Source: Syntrophorhabdus sp. (GTDB taxonomy: Bacteria; Desulfobacterota; Syntrophorhabdia; Syntrophorhabdales; Syntrophorhabdaceae). From it: a stretch of 41,495 nt of DNA. Under the pieces are notes generated by a model. The model had not been told where the DNA came from. It ran no database searches and saw only the letters and a program-made list of their open reading frames with translations. Location: contig JAAYAK010000328.1 in NCBI GenBank assembly GCA_012719415.1, positions 1 to 41,495 on the forward strand. The letters are read 5' to 3'. This document shows, one piece after another, positions 24,262 through 31,255 of the stretch; position 1 is the stretch's first letter; every line of letters starts with the position of its first letter. Made by a program: the position numbers and the translations under genes.

Positions 24262-25106
24262 TTCTTGTATGTCCTCCCGTAGAGAATGCACCGGGTATCC
24301 TTTTCAACCTTTTCCTGCGCCCTGGGGTGCTGGTCGGTGACGACACCTGACCCGTAGATGAGCACCGCCTGCCCTTTCGTCGATATCCTGTCGAGGGCCG
24401 CCCTCAGCGAAAGGCCGGTGAGGTCCGGCATCGTCCATGCGGTGCTGTCCCGGCCGGCTTCAGCCCTCTTTTGCTCGCGGACCTTCTCTATCGCGAACCC
24501 TCCGGCCTTGCGCGAGACCTCAAATCCCCCGCTGGAAAAGGGCATCAAAGGATCGAAGCTGTCGTCGACGTACTTGTTGTAGAGTGCCGCGAGAACCCTC
24601 TGGTCCACGCTGTATCCCGTGCCCGCCAGTGTGTCGAAGGTGAGCGACCTGTCCGGAAGCTGTATCCCTTCCCTCGCGAGGAAGGCATCCATGTTCTTCC
24701 TGCCGATGATCCGGGACAGGGTCCTCAAGCCATCCATATCCCTGTCTTTGAGGATCTCGAGGGGTTTCTTGAGATAGACCGGGGAGGCTTCCTCCGTCCC
24801 CTTGACAATGACCATACCGTCCTTTTCGATGATACCTTCTTTGATGGAATGGGCGATGATGGGAACGGCGATGAGGAGCGATGGTTCAAAAGAAAGGCCT
24901 CCCCCCGCAATGACCGGCGCCTGCCGGTCCGGTTCTTTCTGCGGCCCGGGAACGGCGACGTTCAGACTCCGGGGAGCCGTCTTCACTGATGTCTCGTAGG
25001 TCCTTTTCATGGAAAACCTGTCCTGAACGTTGAAAACCAGCGCGGCGTATGCGAGCCCGATAGATGCGCACACGAAAAACGCCTTCCTTATCGCCTGCTT
25101 GTTCAT
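24258..25106 (-). CDS. FtsI-like pseudoenzyme: TM anchor, degenerate transpeptidase region, PASTA domain
   Basis: A 282-residue protein in the ftsI slot between ftsL and murE, overlapping both by four bases. Class B PBPs here are usually 550-650 residues. Residues 9-26 form a TM helix, then a linker to about 65; the usual N-terminal pedestal domain is missing. Residues 72-92 line up without gaps on the transpeptidase start (consensus YEPGSTFK, then ALEEGVI): F73-E-P-S-L-L-I-A, then HSIKEGII. The catalytic Ser and Lys correspond to L77 and A80. LEILKDRDMDGLRTLSRIIG (117-136) lines up on the SxN region, with R122-D-M124 replacing SSN. GTGYSVDQRVLAALYNKYV matches the GYGxSVTPLQL region. KTG is absent, or vestigial as K200-A-G202. 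Residues 225-282 are a PASTA domain (MPDLTGLSLRAALDRI, GSGVVTDQHP). It should be catalytically dead as a transpeptidase. Confidence 0.75.
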   Translation of the reverse strand: MNKQAIRKAFFVCASIGLAYAALVFNVQDRFSMKRTYETSVKTAPRSLNVAVPGPQKEPDRQAPVIAGGGLSFEPSLLIAVPIIAHSIKEGIIEKDGMVIVKGTEEASPVYLKKPLEILKDRDMDGLRTLSRIIGRKNMDAFLAREGIQLPDRSLTFDTLAGTGYSVDQRVLAALYNKYVDDSFDPLMPFSSGGFEVSRKAGGFAIEKVREQKRAEAGRDSTAWTMPDLTGLSLRAALDRISTKGQAVLIYGSGVVTDQHPRAQEKVEKDTRCILYGRTYKK

Positions 25107-25414
25107 TTCAACACGAGAACCTCTTCCTCTTTCGGTTTTGTCAGTCCCAGGCGCTCCCTGGCCTTGAGCGCGAGGAGTCTCGATTGCGTGACGCCCGCCA
25201 TCTCCGTTGTCAGTTTCTGGTGGTTCTGTCTCAGCTCGCGTTCCAGCGTGAGCGTCTCGATGAGGTCCTGCCGGGCGCGGTTGTGGGCGCTGACAAGAAA
25301 ATAGCTGACAACGAGGACGAAGACCATGATGAATCCCAGGAAAAGAAAAGGCCTCACGCTCGAGAAGAGCGCGTCTCCCGACGACTCGATGTATACTCTC
25401 TTTGGTCTGCTCAT
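25103..25414 (-). CDS. ftsL: Cell division protein FtsL
   Basis: A 103-residue bitopic protein between rsmH and the ftsI position. A cytoplasmic segment with the basic stretch SRPKRVY is followed by a TM helix at about residues 23-43 (FLFLGFIMVFVLVVSYFLVS) and a coiled coil (LIETLTLERELRQNHQKLTT) that continues to a family-like RLLALKARERLGL segment. FtsL pairs with FtsB and contacts FtsW-FtsI in known divisomes. It lies 10 bases after rsmH and overlaps the ftsI-like gene by four (ATGA). Size, topology and position all fit. Confidence 0.88.
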   Translation of the reverse strand: MSRPKRVYIESSGDALFSSVRPFLFLGFIMVFVLVVSYFLVSAHNRARQDLIETLTLERELRQNHQKLTTEMAGVTQSRLLALKARERLGLTKPKEEEVLVLK

Positions 25415-25424
25415 AGTGCCCCCG

Positions 25425-26294
25425 TCAATTCTTTTCTGCGACGCGAAGCTTGGCGCTTCTTGCGCGCGGGTTGCTTCTTATCTCATCGGTTCCCGGCATG
25501 ACGGCCTTTCGTGTCAGAACGGTCAGGGCCGAGTCCTCGCGAAAACGCTGTTTCACCATCCTGTCTTCCAGCGAATGGAACGTTATTATGCCTATCCTGC
25601 CGCCGGGGGTAAGGAGTTGAACGGCCGTGTCCATCCCTTCCGAAAGACTTCCCAGCTCGTCGTTCACGGCGATCCTGAGCGCCTGGAAGGTCTTCGTGGC
25701 GGGATGTATCTTGCCCGTCTTTCTCTTCACGGAGGCCACTATGGCGGCCAGCTCCCGCGCCGTGCGGATCCTGCCTTTCTTGCGGTTCTCGAAGATGGCC
25801 TTCGCGATCCTTCGCGATTGCCACTCTTCCCCGTATTCATAGAGGATCCGGGCGATCTCGTCCTGACGGAAGGAGTTGACGATCTCATATGCGGTGAGGA
25901 CGTCCCTCGTGTCCATTCTCATGTCGAGTCCCTCGTCGTCGTTGAAGCTGAAGCCCCGCCCCGCAGCCAGCTGGTAGCTTGATATACCGAGATCGAAGAG
26001 GATGCCGTCCATGGACGTCACCCCGATCCCCCCCAGTATCTGCCTCAAGTCCCTGAAGTTCCCCCTCAGTAGTGTTACCCGGTCGCTATACCCTTTGAGG
26101 GTCACCTCTGCCCGGTCGAGTGCTTCTTTATCTCTATCAATACCGATGATATGTAATTGTCTGTATCTCTCCAGCAGGCCGATGGAATGTCCCGCTCCGC
26201 CAACGGTGGCATCGACGAAGACCTTGCATCCGGTGCCGATCAGGTTGTCACATACTTCCCTGGAAAGAACGGCTATGTGTTCACGGCCGATCAA
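25425..26294 (-). CDS. rsmH: 16S rRNA (cytosine-1402-N4)-methyltransferase RsmH
   Basis: A 289-residue MraW-type methyltransferase. HIAVLSREVCDNLI is the conserved start; FVDATVGGAGHSIGLLERY binds SAM; GIDRDKEALDRAEVTL and DGILFDLGISSYQL follow; GRGFSFNDDEGLDMRMD and FHSLEDRMVKQRFRED are RsmH hallmarks. It methylates C1402 of 16S rRNA. It is the second dcw gene, overlapping mraZ by four bases. Confidence 0.97.
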   Translation of the reverse strand: MIGREHIAVLSREVCDNLIGTGCKVFVDATVGGAGHSIGLLERYRQLHIIGIDRDKEALDRAEVTLKGYSDRVTLLRGNFRDLRQILGGIGVTSMDGILFDLGISSYQLAAGRGFSFNDDEGLDMRMDTRDVLTAYEIVNSFRQDEIARILYEYGEEWQSRRIAKAIFENRKKGRIRTARELAAIVASVKRKTGKIHPATKTFQALRIAVNDELGSLSEGMDTAVQLLTPGGRIGIITFHSLEDRMVKQRFREDSALTVLTRKAVMPGTDEIRSNPRARSAKLRVAEKN

Positions 26295-26731
26295 AGGCCG
26301 AGTTCCGATACGATATCAGCTATCTGATCGGGGTCGGCGGTGGCCAGTTTGACCAGTTCCTCCCATTTCTCCTTTGCCCAGACCTCTATCTTCTTTCCCA
26401 CACCGATGATGACGACATTCTTCTGTATGTGCGCGTCCGTTTTCAGCGCCTGGGGGATGAGGATCCTCCCCAGCTTGTCGATGGGGCACTCCGATGCCCC
26501 GGAGTAGAAGTAGCGCAAAAATGCCCTCGCCTCCTTTCGGATAGGGCCCGCGGCGGAAACCTTGTCCTGGATGGCGAGCCACTCCTGGTAGGGATAAGCG
26601 ACGATACAGCCATCCAGGTTGGTGAGGATGAGCCTGAGGTCGTAACTCTGCCCGAGGGCCTCCCTGAACTTCGCCGGGATGCTTACCCTGCTCTTGTCGT
26701 CTATCGAGTATTCGTACCGTCCTGCGAACAA
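26291..26731 (-). CDS. mraZ: Transcriptional regulator MraZ
   Basis: A 146-residue protein with two AbrB/SpoVT-like domains, the first in most dcw clusters. The two repeats show as YSIDDKSRVSIPAKFREAL near residue 10 and CPIDKLGRILIPQALK near residue 80. MraZ binds direct GTG-rich repeats ahead of its own gene and represses the operon in studied bacteria. The start is read as TTG 26731 (followed by FAGRYEY), with AAGGTGGGAG upstream. Three GTG repeats with a 10-11-base period at 26734-26762 are likely its target. Confidence 0.95.
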   Translation of the reverse strand: MFAGRYEYSIDDKSRVSIPAKFREALGQSYDLRLILTNLDGCIVAYPYQEWLAIQDKVSAAGPIRKEARAFLRYFYSGASECPIDKLGRILIPQALKTDAHIQKNVVIIGVGKKIEVWAKEKWEELVKLATADPDQIADIVSELGL

Positions 26732-26733
26732 TC

Positions 26734-26762
26734 TCCCACCTTTTTACACCTTTTACCACTTT
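26734..26762 (-). promoter_or_regulatory. Candidate MraZ-binding direct repeats
   Basis: On the minus strand three units with a period of about 10 bases are visible: AAAGTGGTA, AAAGGTGTA and AAAGGTGGGA. They sit between the predicted transcript start and the TTG of mraZ, and the last unit doubles as the ribosome site. Known MraZ boxes are GTG-rich direct repeats with this spacing. Confidence 0.6.
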
Positions 26763-26767
26763 AGTCA

Positions 26768-26796
26768 TTTATACTTGTAACTCCATATCTTGTCAA
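26768..26796 (-). promoter_or_regulatory. Sigma70 promoter of the dcw operon
   Basis: TTGACA (26791-26796) and TATAAA (26768-26773) on the minus strand are 17 bases apart. This is a near-consensus promoter directed into mraZ. The predicted start near 26761 falls at the first MraZ repeat. No comparable promoter was found inside the cluster, whose genes overlap or nearly touch. Confidence 0.75.
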
Positions 26797-26953
26797 GGTT
26801 TTTTTCCTCTATTTCCGCCGTCTCCCGCTTGCTTTCCGCGGCCGTCCCCGTCGGGTGTCAGAAGAGACGAGGCGGATGCTGACACAAATCTGTTGATAAT
26901 TCGGCCCGCCTCAGGTAGTCTTTTAAGCCATCGTAAAATAATTCGGAGTGTTA

Positions 26954-27418
26954 ATGAAGGTACCAATTACCCGCGAAGGCTATGAAGCGTTGAAGAAGGA
27001 GCATGAGAACATGCTTGCCGTGAAACGTCCCCAGATCCTCAAGGCCATTGAGGAGGCACGGGAGCACGGCGACCTCTCGGAGAACGCGGAATACGATGCC
27101 GCCAGGGAGGAATTCCAGTTTCTTCAGCAGCGGGTTGCCGAGATCGAGGAGCAGCTGAGAAATTCCGAGATCGTCGACGTGAGGAAAGGCGATGGAGAGA
27201 CCGTGGAGTTTGGCTGTACCGTGACGCTCGTCAATCTCGACACCGATGAAGAATCCCTTTACAGGATCGTCGGTCCCTACGAATCGGACATCAAAAAGAA
27301 CACGATATCGATCACTTCCCCCCTCGGCAGGGCCCTCATGGGCAAGTCCGTCGGCGACGAAGTGAACTTCAACGCCCCCGGCGGGCAAAGAACCTACGAG
27401 ATAGTCAAAGTGGACTGA
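26954..27418 (+). CDS. greA: Transcription elongation factor GreA
   Basis: A 154-residue GreA (family about 158). The ATG at 26954 follows GGAG at 26944-26947; an in-frame GTG two codons upstream is less likely. The N-terminal coiled coil carries the acidic tip in EHGDLSENAEYDAAREEFQF, which stimulates RNA cleavage by backtracked polymerase. The C-terminal FKBP-like domain has SITSPLGRALMGKSVGDEV and ends YEIVKVD. It is divergent from the dcw operon and convergent with the pilB-like gene; the 134-base spacer after it holds an octamer array and an inverted repeat. Confidence 0.97.
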   Translation: MKVPITREGYEALKKEHENMLAVKRPQILKAIEEAREHGDLSENAEYDAAREEFQFLQQRVAEIEEQLRNSEIVDVRKGDGETVEFGCTVTLVNLDTDEESLYRIVGPYESDIKKNTISITSPLGRALMGKSVGDEVNFNAPGGQRTYEIVKVD

Positions 27419-27423
27419 AGACA

Positions 27424-27549
27424 GTTCAAGGGTTCAAAAGTTCAAGAGCTCAAGAGTAGAGACAAGAGAAGAAACGGGCACCTGAAATACGCTACCCGGT
27501 CCTCCTGTTGACAACCGCCGTTCTTTCGCGATCTTTCCCTTGAACCCTT
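27424..27549. repeat. Octamer array and inverted repeat between convergent genes
   Basis: Adjacent 8-base units GTTCAAGG (27424-27431), GTTCAAAA, GTTCAAGA and GCTCAAGA (to 27455) start six bases after the greA stop. AAGGGTTCAA at 27428-27437 is inverted as TTGAACCCTT at 27540-27549, just before the stop of the convergent ATPase gene. The right arm runs into a short T-run, so the whole could act as a bidirectional terminator. Confidence 0.65.
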
Positions 27550-27552
27550 TTT

Positions 27553-29280
27553 TCAGATTCCGAAGGTCACGCTCATTACTTCTTCCAGGCTTGTTATCCC
27601 CTTCTCGACCTTTTTGAGGCCCGACTCGTAGAGCGTGGTCATGCCCAGTTTGCGCGCCGTCTCGCGCATGTTCTGGTAGGAGACGGTGTGGGTGATGAGG
27701 GATTTGAGTTCCTCCGAAGAGGACATTATCTCCGCGATCAGGGTCCGTCCCCGGTACCCGGTGTTGTTACAGGCGGGGCACCCCTTCGCGCGGTAGATCG
27801 TATCGGCATTGAGTTTCACGGAGCCCAGGTCCTTCGTGGCGGGCCTGTAGGCCTCCTTGCATTCCGGGCAGAGCTTCCTCACGAGCCTCTGGCCGACGAC
27901 GGCCAGCACCGTCGGCGCGAGCAGGTAGGGTTCGACCCCGATATCGATGAGCCTCGTCACCGCCGACGGCGCGTCGTTGGTGTGAAGCGTGGAGAGCACG
28001 AGGTGGCCCGTCAGCGCCGAGCGGACGCAGATCTCCGCCGTCTCGAGGTCGCGGACCTCGCCGACGAGCATGATGTCGGGGTCCTGCCGCAGAAAGGCCC
28101 TCAGGGCCGACGCGAAGGTAAGCCCGATCTCGGGCTTGACCTGCACCTGGTTGATGCCGGCGAGCCGGTATTCGACGGGATCCTCGACGGTGAGGATGTT
28201 CTTCTCCGACGACCTGATCTCCTGGAGGATGGCGTAGAGCGTCGTCGATTTTCCGCTGCCCGTGGGGCCGGTGAGGAACACGACGCCGTAGGGACTGAAG
28301 ATGGCCGACCGCAGCTTTGCGAGGTCCTCATCTTCGAAGCCCATCTCCGGGAGCTCGAAGACGACCCCCGTCCTGTCGAGTATGCGCAACACGACCTTCT
28401 CACCGTAGATGGTGGGTATCACGGAGACGCGAAGGTCAATGGTCCGGTCCTTGAGCTTGACCATGAACGTCCCGTCCTGGGGAAGCCGTTTCTCCGCTAT
28501 GTCGAGGCCCGAGAGGATCTTTATACGTGAGACGATGGGAAGGTGGAGATGTTTCGGGGGCGGCGCCATTTCGTAAAGTTTGCCGTCTATGCGGTACCTC
28601 AGGGATATCTGGTCCTCGAAGGGCTCGATGTGGATATCAGAGGCCCGTTTATCGATCGCCTGCCAGAGCATGAGATCGACGAGCTTCACCACCGGGGCGG
28701 CCTTGGCGCGCTCGACGATACTCTCTATGCCCATGGAATCGTCCCGGGAGTCGGGCGATCTCAGATCGAGGCTTTTTACCGTGTGGCCGTGCTGCTGGAA
28801 TTTCGGCGCGATCACCGTCGTATCGTAGAAACCCTCTATGGCGCGCAGTATATCCGACTTGGTCGCCACGACGGTGTTGATCTCGCAGCCGGTGATCTTC
28901 CTGAGTTCATCGATGAGCATCACGTCGAGAGGGTTGAACATGACGCAGGTAAAGACATTGCCGTCGCGGGAGAGGGGGAGGATGACGTTCCTCAGGGCAA
29001 ACTGCTTCGGTATGAGCTTTCTGAGGTCCTGGTCGTCGGAGGGCCTCATGGAACCGTTCTGTGATGACAGGAGCGGGACATTGAACTCCTGCGACAGCGC
29101 GAACGCGACATCATCCTCCGGCATGAGTCCCCGGCTCACGAGCACCTCGCTGAGATATCCGCCGCGTGTCTTCAGGACCTCGAGGGCCGTGGCGAGCTCA
29201 CCCGGAGGGATGAGCCTCTGGTCTGTCAGGAAGGCGGCCAGCCTTCCGTCGGGGGAGTCCTTCTTCAAGCGTGTCGTCAT
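27553..29280 (-). CDS. PilB/GspE-type secretion or pilus ATPase
   Basis: A 575-residue hexameric traffic ATPase. Residues about 10-150 form a MshEN/GspE N-terminal domain (LAAFLTDQRLIPPGELATAL; FALSQEFNVPLL). ASDIHIEPFEDQISLRYRID begins the ATPase core; FLTGPTGSGKSTTLYAIL is Walker A; LTVEDPVEYRL is the Asp box; LRQDPDIMLVGEVRD is Walker B; GHLVLSTLHTNDAPSA is the His box. Paired CPEC and CPAC form the zinc site. It powers type IV pilus assembly or type II secretion. No pilin, PilC or secretin gene is adjacent, so the assignment between PilB and GspE is open. A good promoter places the transcript start at or next to the ATG and no ribosome site is visible. Confidence 0.9.
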   Translation of the reverse strand: MTTRLKKDSPDGRLAAFLTDQRLIPPGELATALEVLKTRGGYLSEVLVSRGLMPEDDVAFALSQEFNVPLLSSQNGSMRPSDDQDLRKLIPKQFALRNVILPLSRDGNVFTCVMFNPLDVMLIDELRKITGCEINTVVATKSDILRAIEGFYDTTVIAPKFQQHGHTVKSLDLRSPDSRDDSMGIESIVERAKAAPVVKLVDLMLWQAIDKRASDIHIEPFEDQISLRYRIDGKLYEMAPPPKHLHLPIVSRIKILSGLDIAEKRLPQDGTFMVKLKDRTIDLRVSVIPTIYGEKVVLRILDRTGVVFELPEMGFEDEDLAKLRSAIFSPYGVVFLTGPTGSGKSTTLYAILQEIRSSEKNILTVEDPVEYRLAGINQVQVKPEIGLTFASALRAFLRQDPDIMLVGEVRDLETAEICVRSALTGHLVLSTLHTNDAPSAVTRLIDIGVEPYLLAPTVLAVVGQRLVRKLCPECKEAYRPATKDLGSVKLNADTIYRAKGCPACNNTGYRGRTLIAEIMSSSEELKSLITHTVSYQNMRETARKLGMTTLYESGLKKVEKGITSLEEVMSVTFGI

Positions 29281-29286
29281 GCGTCT

Positions 29287-29315
29287 ATTGTAAGAGAAAA
29301 GGGAGATAATGGCAA
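29287..29315 (-). promoter_or_regulatory. Candidate promoter giving a leaderless ATPase transcript
   Basis: TTGCCA (29310-29315) and TACAAT (29287-29292) on the minus strand are 17 bases apart. A start seven bases after the -10 box coincides with the ATG at 29280, and no Shine-Dalgarno sequence precedes that ATG. Confidence 0.5.
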
Positions 29316-29330
29316 ACCGAAAAAACGTCC

Positions 29331-29460
29331 CAGGTCGCAGGTCTCAAGTCTCAGGCGAGAACCGTGACAAGACCCGGGACGCGTGCTCATCGGGTAGAGT
29401 CCAGCGGGTGTCTATGGTTTTGAGAACCTGTGACTTGCGACCTGTGACCTGAAGCCTGTC
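29331..29460. repeat. Inverted heptamer arrays between pilB-like and L,D-transpeptidase genes
   Basis: The left array has 7-base units CAGGTCG (29331-29337), CAGGTCT, CAAGTCT and CAGGCGA. The right array has ACCTGTG (29426-29432), ACTTGCG, ACCTGTG, ACCTGAA and GCCTGTC (to 29460). The right array's reverse complement matches the left over about 23 bases with three differences. It abuts the stop codon of the L,D-transpeptidase. The left array shares CAGGT(C/T)TCAAGTCTCAGG with 32763-32780. Confidence 0.8.
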
Positions 29461-30462
29461 TTACAGCTTCGGGCGGCTCACGTCTTCGGTCTTTCTGAAC
29501 TTTCCCTTGAAGAAATCGATGATGCGGCCCGTGAAACCGGCCTTCGAGGCGGTACCGTCCAGGGAGGGGCCCTTTGGCGGTTGAAGGCTCACGTCCTCCG
29601 CCACCCCCGATTCCTCCTTGATGAGCCTGTCTATCTTTTGCCAGTCCACCTTGTCGGCAACGCTCCGGTTCTCGAGGAGCTTCGTGAGATGTCCCCTGAT
29701 GGAACGGTATTTCCTGTACACGTCGGTGCGGACCTCGACGTAGGTCCTGCCGTCCGCAGTTTGTGCGATCTTCACCGGTTCGTAGATGATCTCCCCCTGC
29801 ATGTTCACCTCAACGAGGGGGAAGAGCTGCTCGATGTGTTCCCTGAGCATCCGTATGCATCCATGGCTCATATACCTGTAGACACTCCCCGGCCAGATGG
29901 TCTCGTGGATGAGCACGGCCGGCAGCGACGTCTTGATGGCGTATTTCCCGAGCGGGTTCTTCGGGCCGGGGGGAACGGATTCTTCGACGGGTTTGCCCTT
30001 CAGCGCGTATTCGATCTGTATCGATTCCGGCACATACCATGTCGGGTCCTTCCTCTTCCCCGTTATCCGGAACTTGCCTTCCGGCGTCTTCCAGTCGCTG
30101 TAATCATTCTCGAAAATGGCCCCGAGCCCGACGGGAAGGGCCATCAGTTGCTTGTCCTGAAAGAAGTAAAGGGTTCTGTCGGGTATGTTGACTATGATGC
30201 CGTTGTCGATCATGCGGGGCACGATCTTGCGTGTGTTCAGTTTCAGGACGGTGCCTTCCGCAAGGGGCTGCTTCTCGTCGAGCCCGTTGTCACGGGCGAT
30301 GTTCTTCCAGAAAACGCCGTATTTGGCGCCCAGGCGGTAAAGGTTGTCGCCCTTGCCCACGGTGTGGGTCACATCGCCGCCGATGATCATGTCTGCCGCC
30401 AGCGCCTGACCGGCAAAGAGAAGACAGAAGATGCAGAGCATCGTTTTCATTGATGTTTTCAT
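29461..30462 (-). CDS. LysM-domain L,D-transpeptidase (YkuD family), exported
   Basis: A 333-residue periplasmic protein. Residues 1-22 are a signal peptide ending AGQALA. A LysM peptidoglycan-binding domain spans about 32-76 (HTVGKGDNLYRLGAKYGVFW; AEGTVLKLN). The YkuD catalytic domain runs about 88-225: VNIPDRTLYFFQ starts it and HETIWPGSVYRYMSHGCIRM holds the catalytic His and the SHGC cysteine. Such enzymes make 3-3 cross-links or attach lipoproteins to peptidoglycan. About 100 residues of unknown, charged tail follow. The ATG lacks a clear ribosome site. With MtgA it is one of two peptidoglycan-synthesis enzymes encoded outside the dcw operon here. Confidence 0.92.
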   Translation of the reverse strand: MKTSMKTMLCIFCLLFAGQALAADMIIGGDVTHTVGKGDNLYRLGAKYGVFWKNIARDNGLDEKQPLAEGTVLKLNTRKIVPRMIDNGIIVNIPDRTLYFFQDKQLMALPVGLGAIFENDYSDWKTPEGKFRITGKRKDPTWYVPESIQIEYALKGKPVEESVPPGPKNPLGKYAIKTSLPAVLIHETIWPGSVYRYMSHGCIRMLREHIEQLFPLVEVNMQGEIIYEPVKIAQTADGRTYVEVRTDVYRKYRSIRGHLTKLLENRSVADKVDWQKIDRLIKEESGVAEDVSLQPPKGPSLDGTASKAGFTGRIIDFFKGKFRKTEDVSRPKL

Positions 30463-30484
30463 AGGTATAACAGGAGGTTATTCT

Positions 30485-30513
30485 ATTATACCTCGGGGAA
30501 ATTGACAACAGAA
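30485..30513 (-). promoter_or_regulatory. Candidate promoter for the L,D-transpeptidase
   Basis: TATAAT (30485-30490, minus) is a perfect -10 box; 17 bases upstream the -35 position reads only TTCTGT. It overlaps the divergent plus-strand promoter at 30502-30530, so the two may compete. Confidence 0.4.
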
Positions 30514-30530
30514 AAAGTGAGAAATACAAT
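30502..30530 (+). promoter_or_regulatory. Sigma70 promoter for the TraB-like/HAD/lgt genes
   Basis: TTGACA (30502-30507) and TACAAT (30525-30530) are 17 bases apart. The predicted start near 30537 would give a leader of about 50 bases to the ATG at 30587. Confidence 0.6.
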
Positions 30531-30586
30531 GGGGCGGTCCATACATTTTTCTTGAAACGTCCCCGGGGTCATGCGTAAATTTAACC

Positions 30587-31255
30587 ATGGCGCGCCTTGA
30601 TGACGAAATTTTGCCCTTTTCATTCCACATGCTGGGGATCATCCACCGGGACAGGCGAAACGATGAGCTCCTCGCAAAATGGATCGATGTGCTGGCACCC
30701 GAAGTCATCACGCTGGAGTTGTCCCCCTACGGCCTTGCCTTCCGGCAGGCGATGGGAAAGGTCTACCGGAAAAGGATAGATGATATCCTTCGCTCCCTGC
30801 GGAGCGAAGGTCATTGCTGTTCGCCCGGGGATGTGGACGACCTTTACGCCTACGTGGATGTCCCACGCGAGTTCGCTATCGCCGACGGGTATTGCAGGCG
30901 GCGCGGCGCGCGCCTGTATCCTGTCGATATGGACTTTTTTTCCTGGACGAAGCTTCGGGGGATAGACGAGCTCACAAGTCCGGAAAACGTGGAGAAGAGC
31001 CTGACCTTCAGAGATCGCCCGGGTCGTACAACGGAGAATGTCCTGGCAAGCCTTTACTTCCGGTCGGGAGTCACCGCATTTTCATACACCGACGAGATGG
31101 CGCTGCGCGACGGGTATATGTGCCGCGGTATCGGAGTGCTTGCGAAACGTTTCAGCGGAAAGCGTTTCCTGCACATAGCCGGATGGCGGCATCTCGTGGA
31201 CCCTCTCGGTCTCTACGCCCGATTCCAGCCTGTGAAGATATTCCCCTATGATTAA
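30587..31255 (+). CDS. Uncharacterised protein, possible remote TraB/TIKI-like fold
   Basis: A 222-residue cytosolic protein that I do not firmly recognise. Three regions resemble the TraB/TIKI/ChaN-like pattern: an N-terminal LGIIHRD, a PEVITLELSPYGLAF segment about 35 residues in (compare P-x-x-V-x-x-E-L in TraB proteins), and a C-terminal GYMCRGIGVLAKRFSGKRFL followed by HIAGWRHLVDPLGLYARF, where TraB proteins have a Gly-x-x-H near the end. There is no signal peptide or TM segment. No good ribosome site precedes ATG 30587, but a strong promoter does. It overlaps the HAD phosphatase gene by eight bases, so they are likely co-expressed. Confidence 0.6.
   Translation: MARLDDEILPFSFHMLGIIHRDRRNDELLAKWIDVLAPEVITLELSPYGLAFRQAMGKVYRKRIDDILRSLRSEGHCCSPGDVDDLYAYVDVPREFAIADGYCRRRGARLYPVDMDFFSWTKLRGIDELTSPENVEKSLTFRDRPGRTTENVLASLYFRSGVTAFSYTDEMALRDGYMCRGIGVLAKRFSGKRFLHIAGWRHLVDPLGLYARFQPVKIFPYD

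Noticed and set aside
18277-25106. Explaining the short ftsI- and ftsW-position proteins as frameshifted or misassembled genes
   Set aside because: Both have intact starts and stops in four-base overlaps with both neighbours, so there is no leftover sequence in other frames in which missing domains could lie. A clean in-frame deletion in assembly at both sites is unlikely but only read-level data can exclude it.
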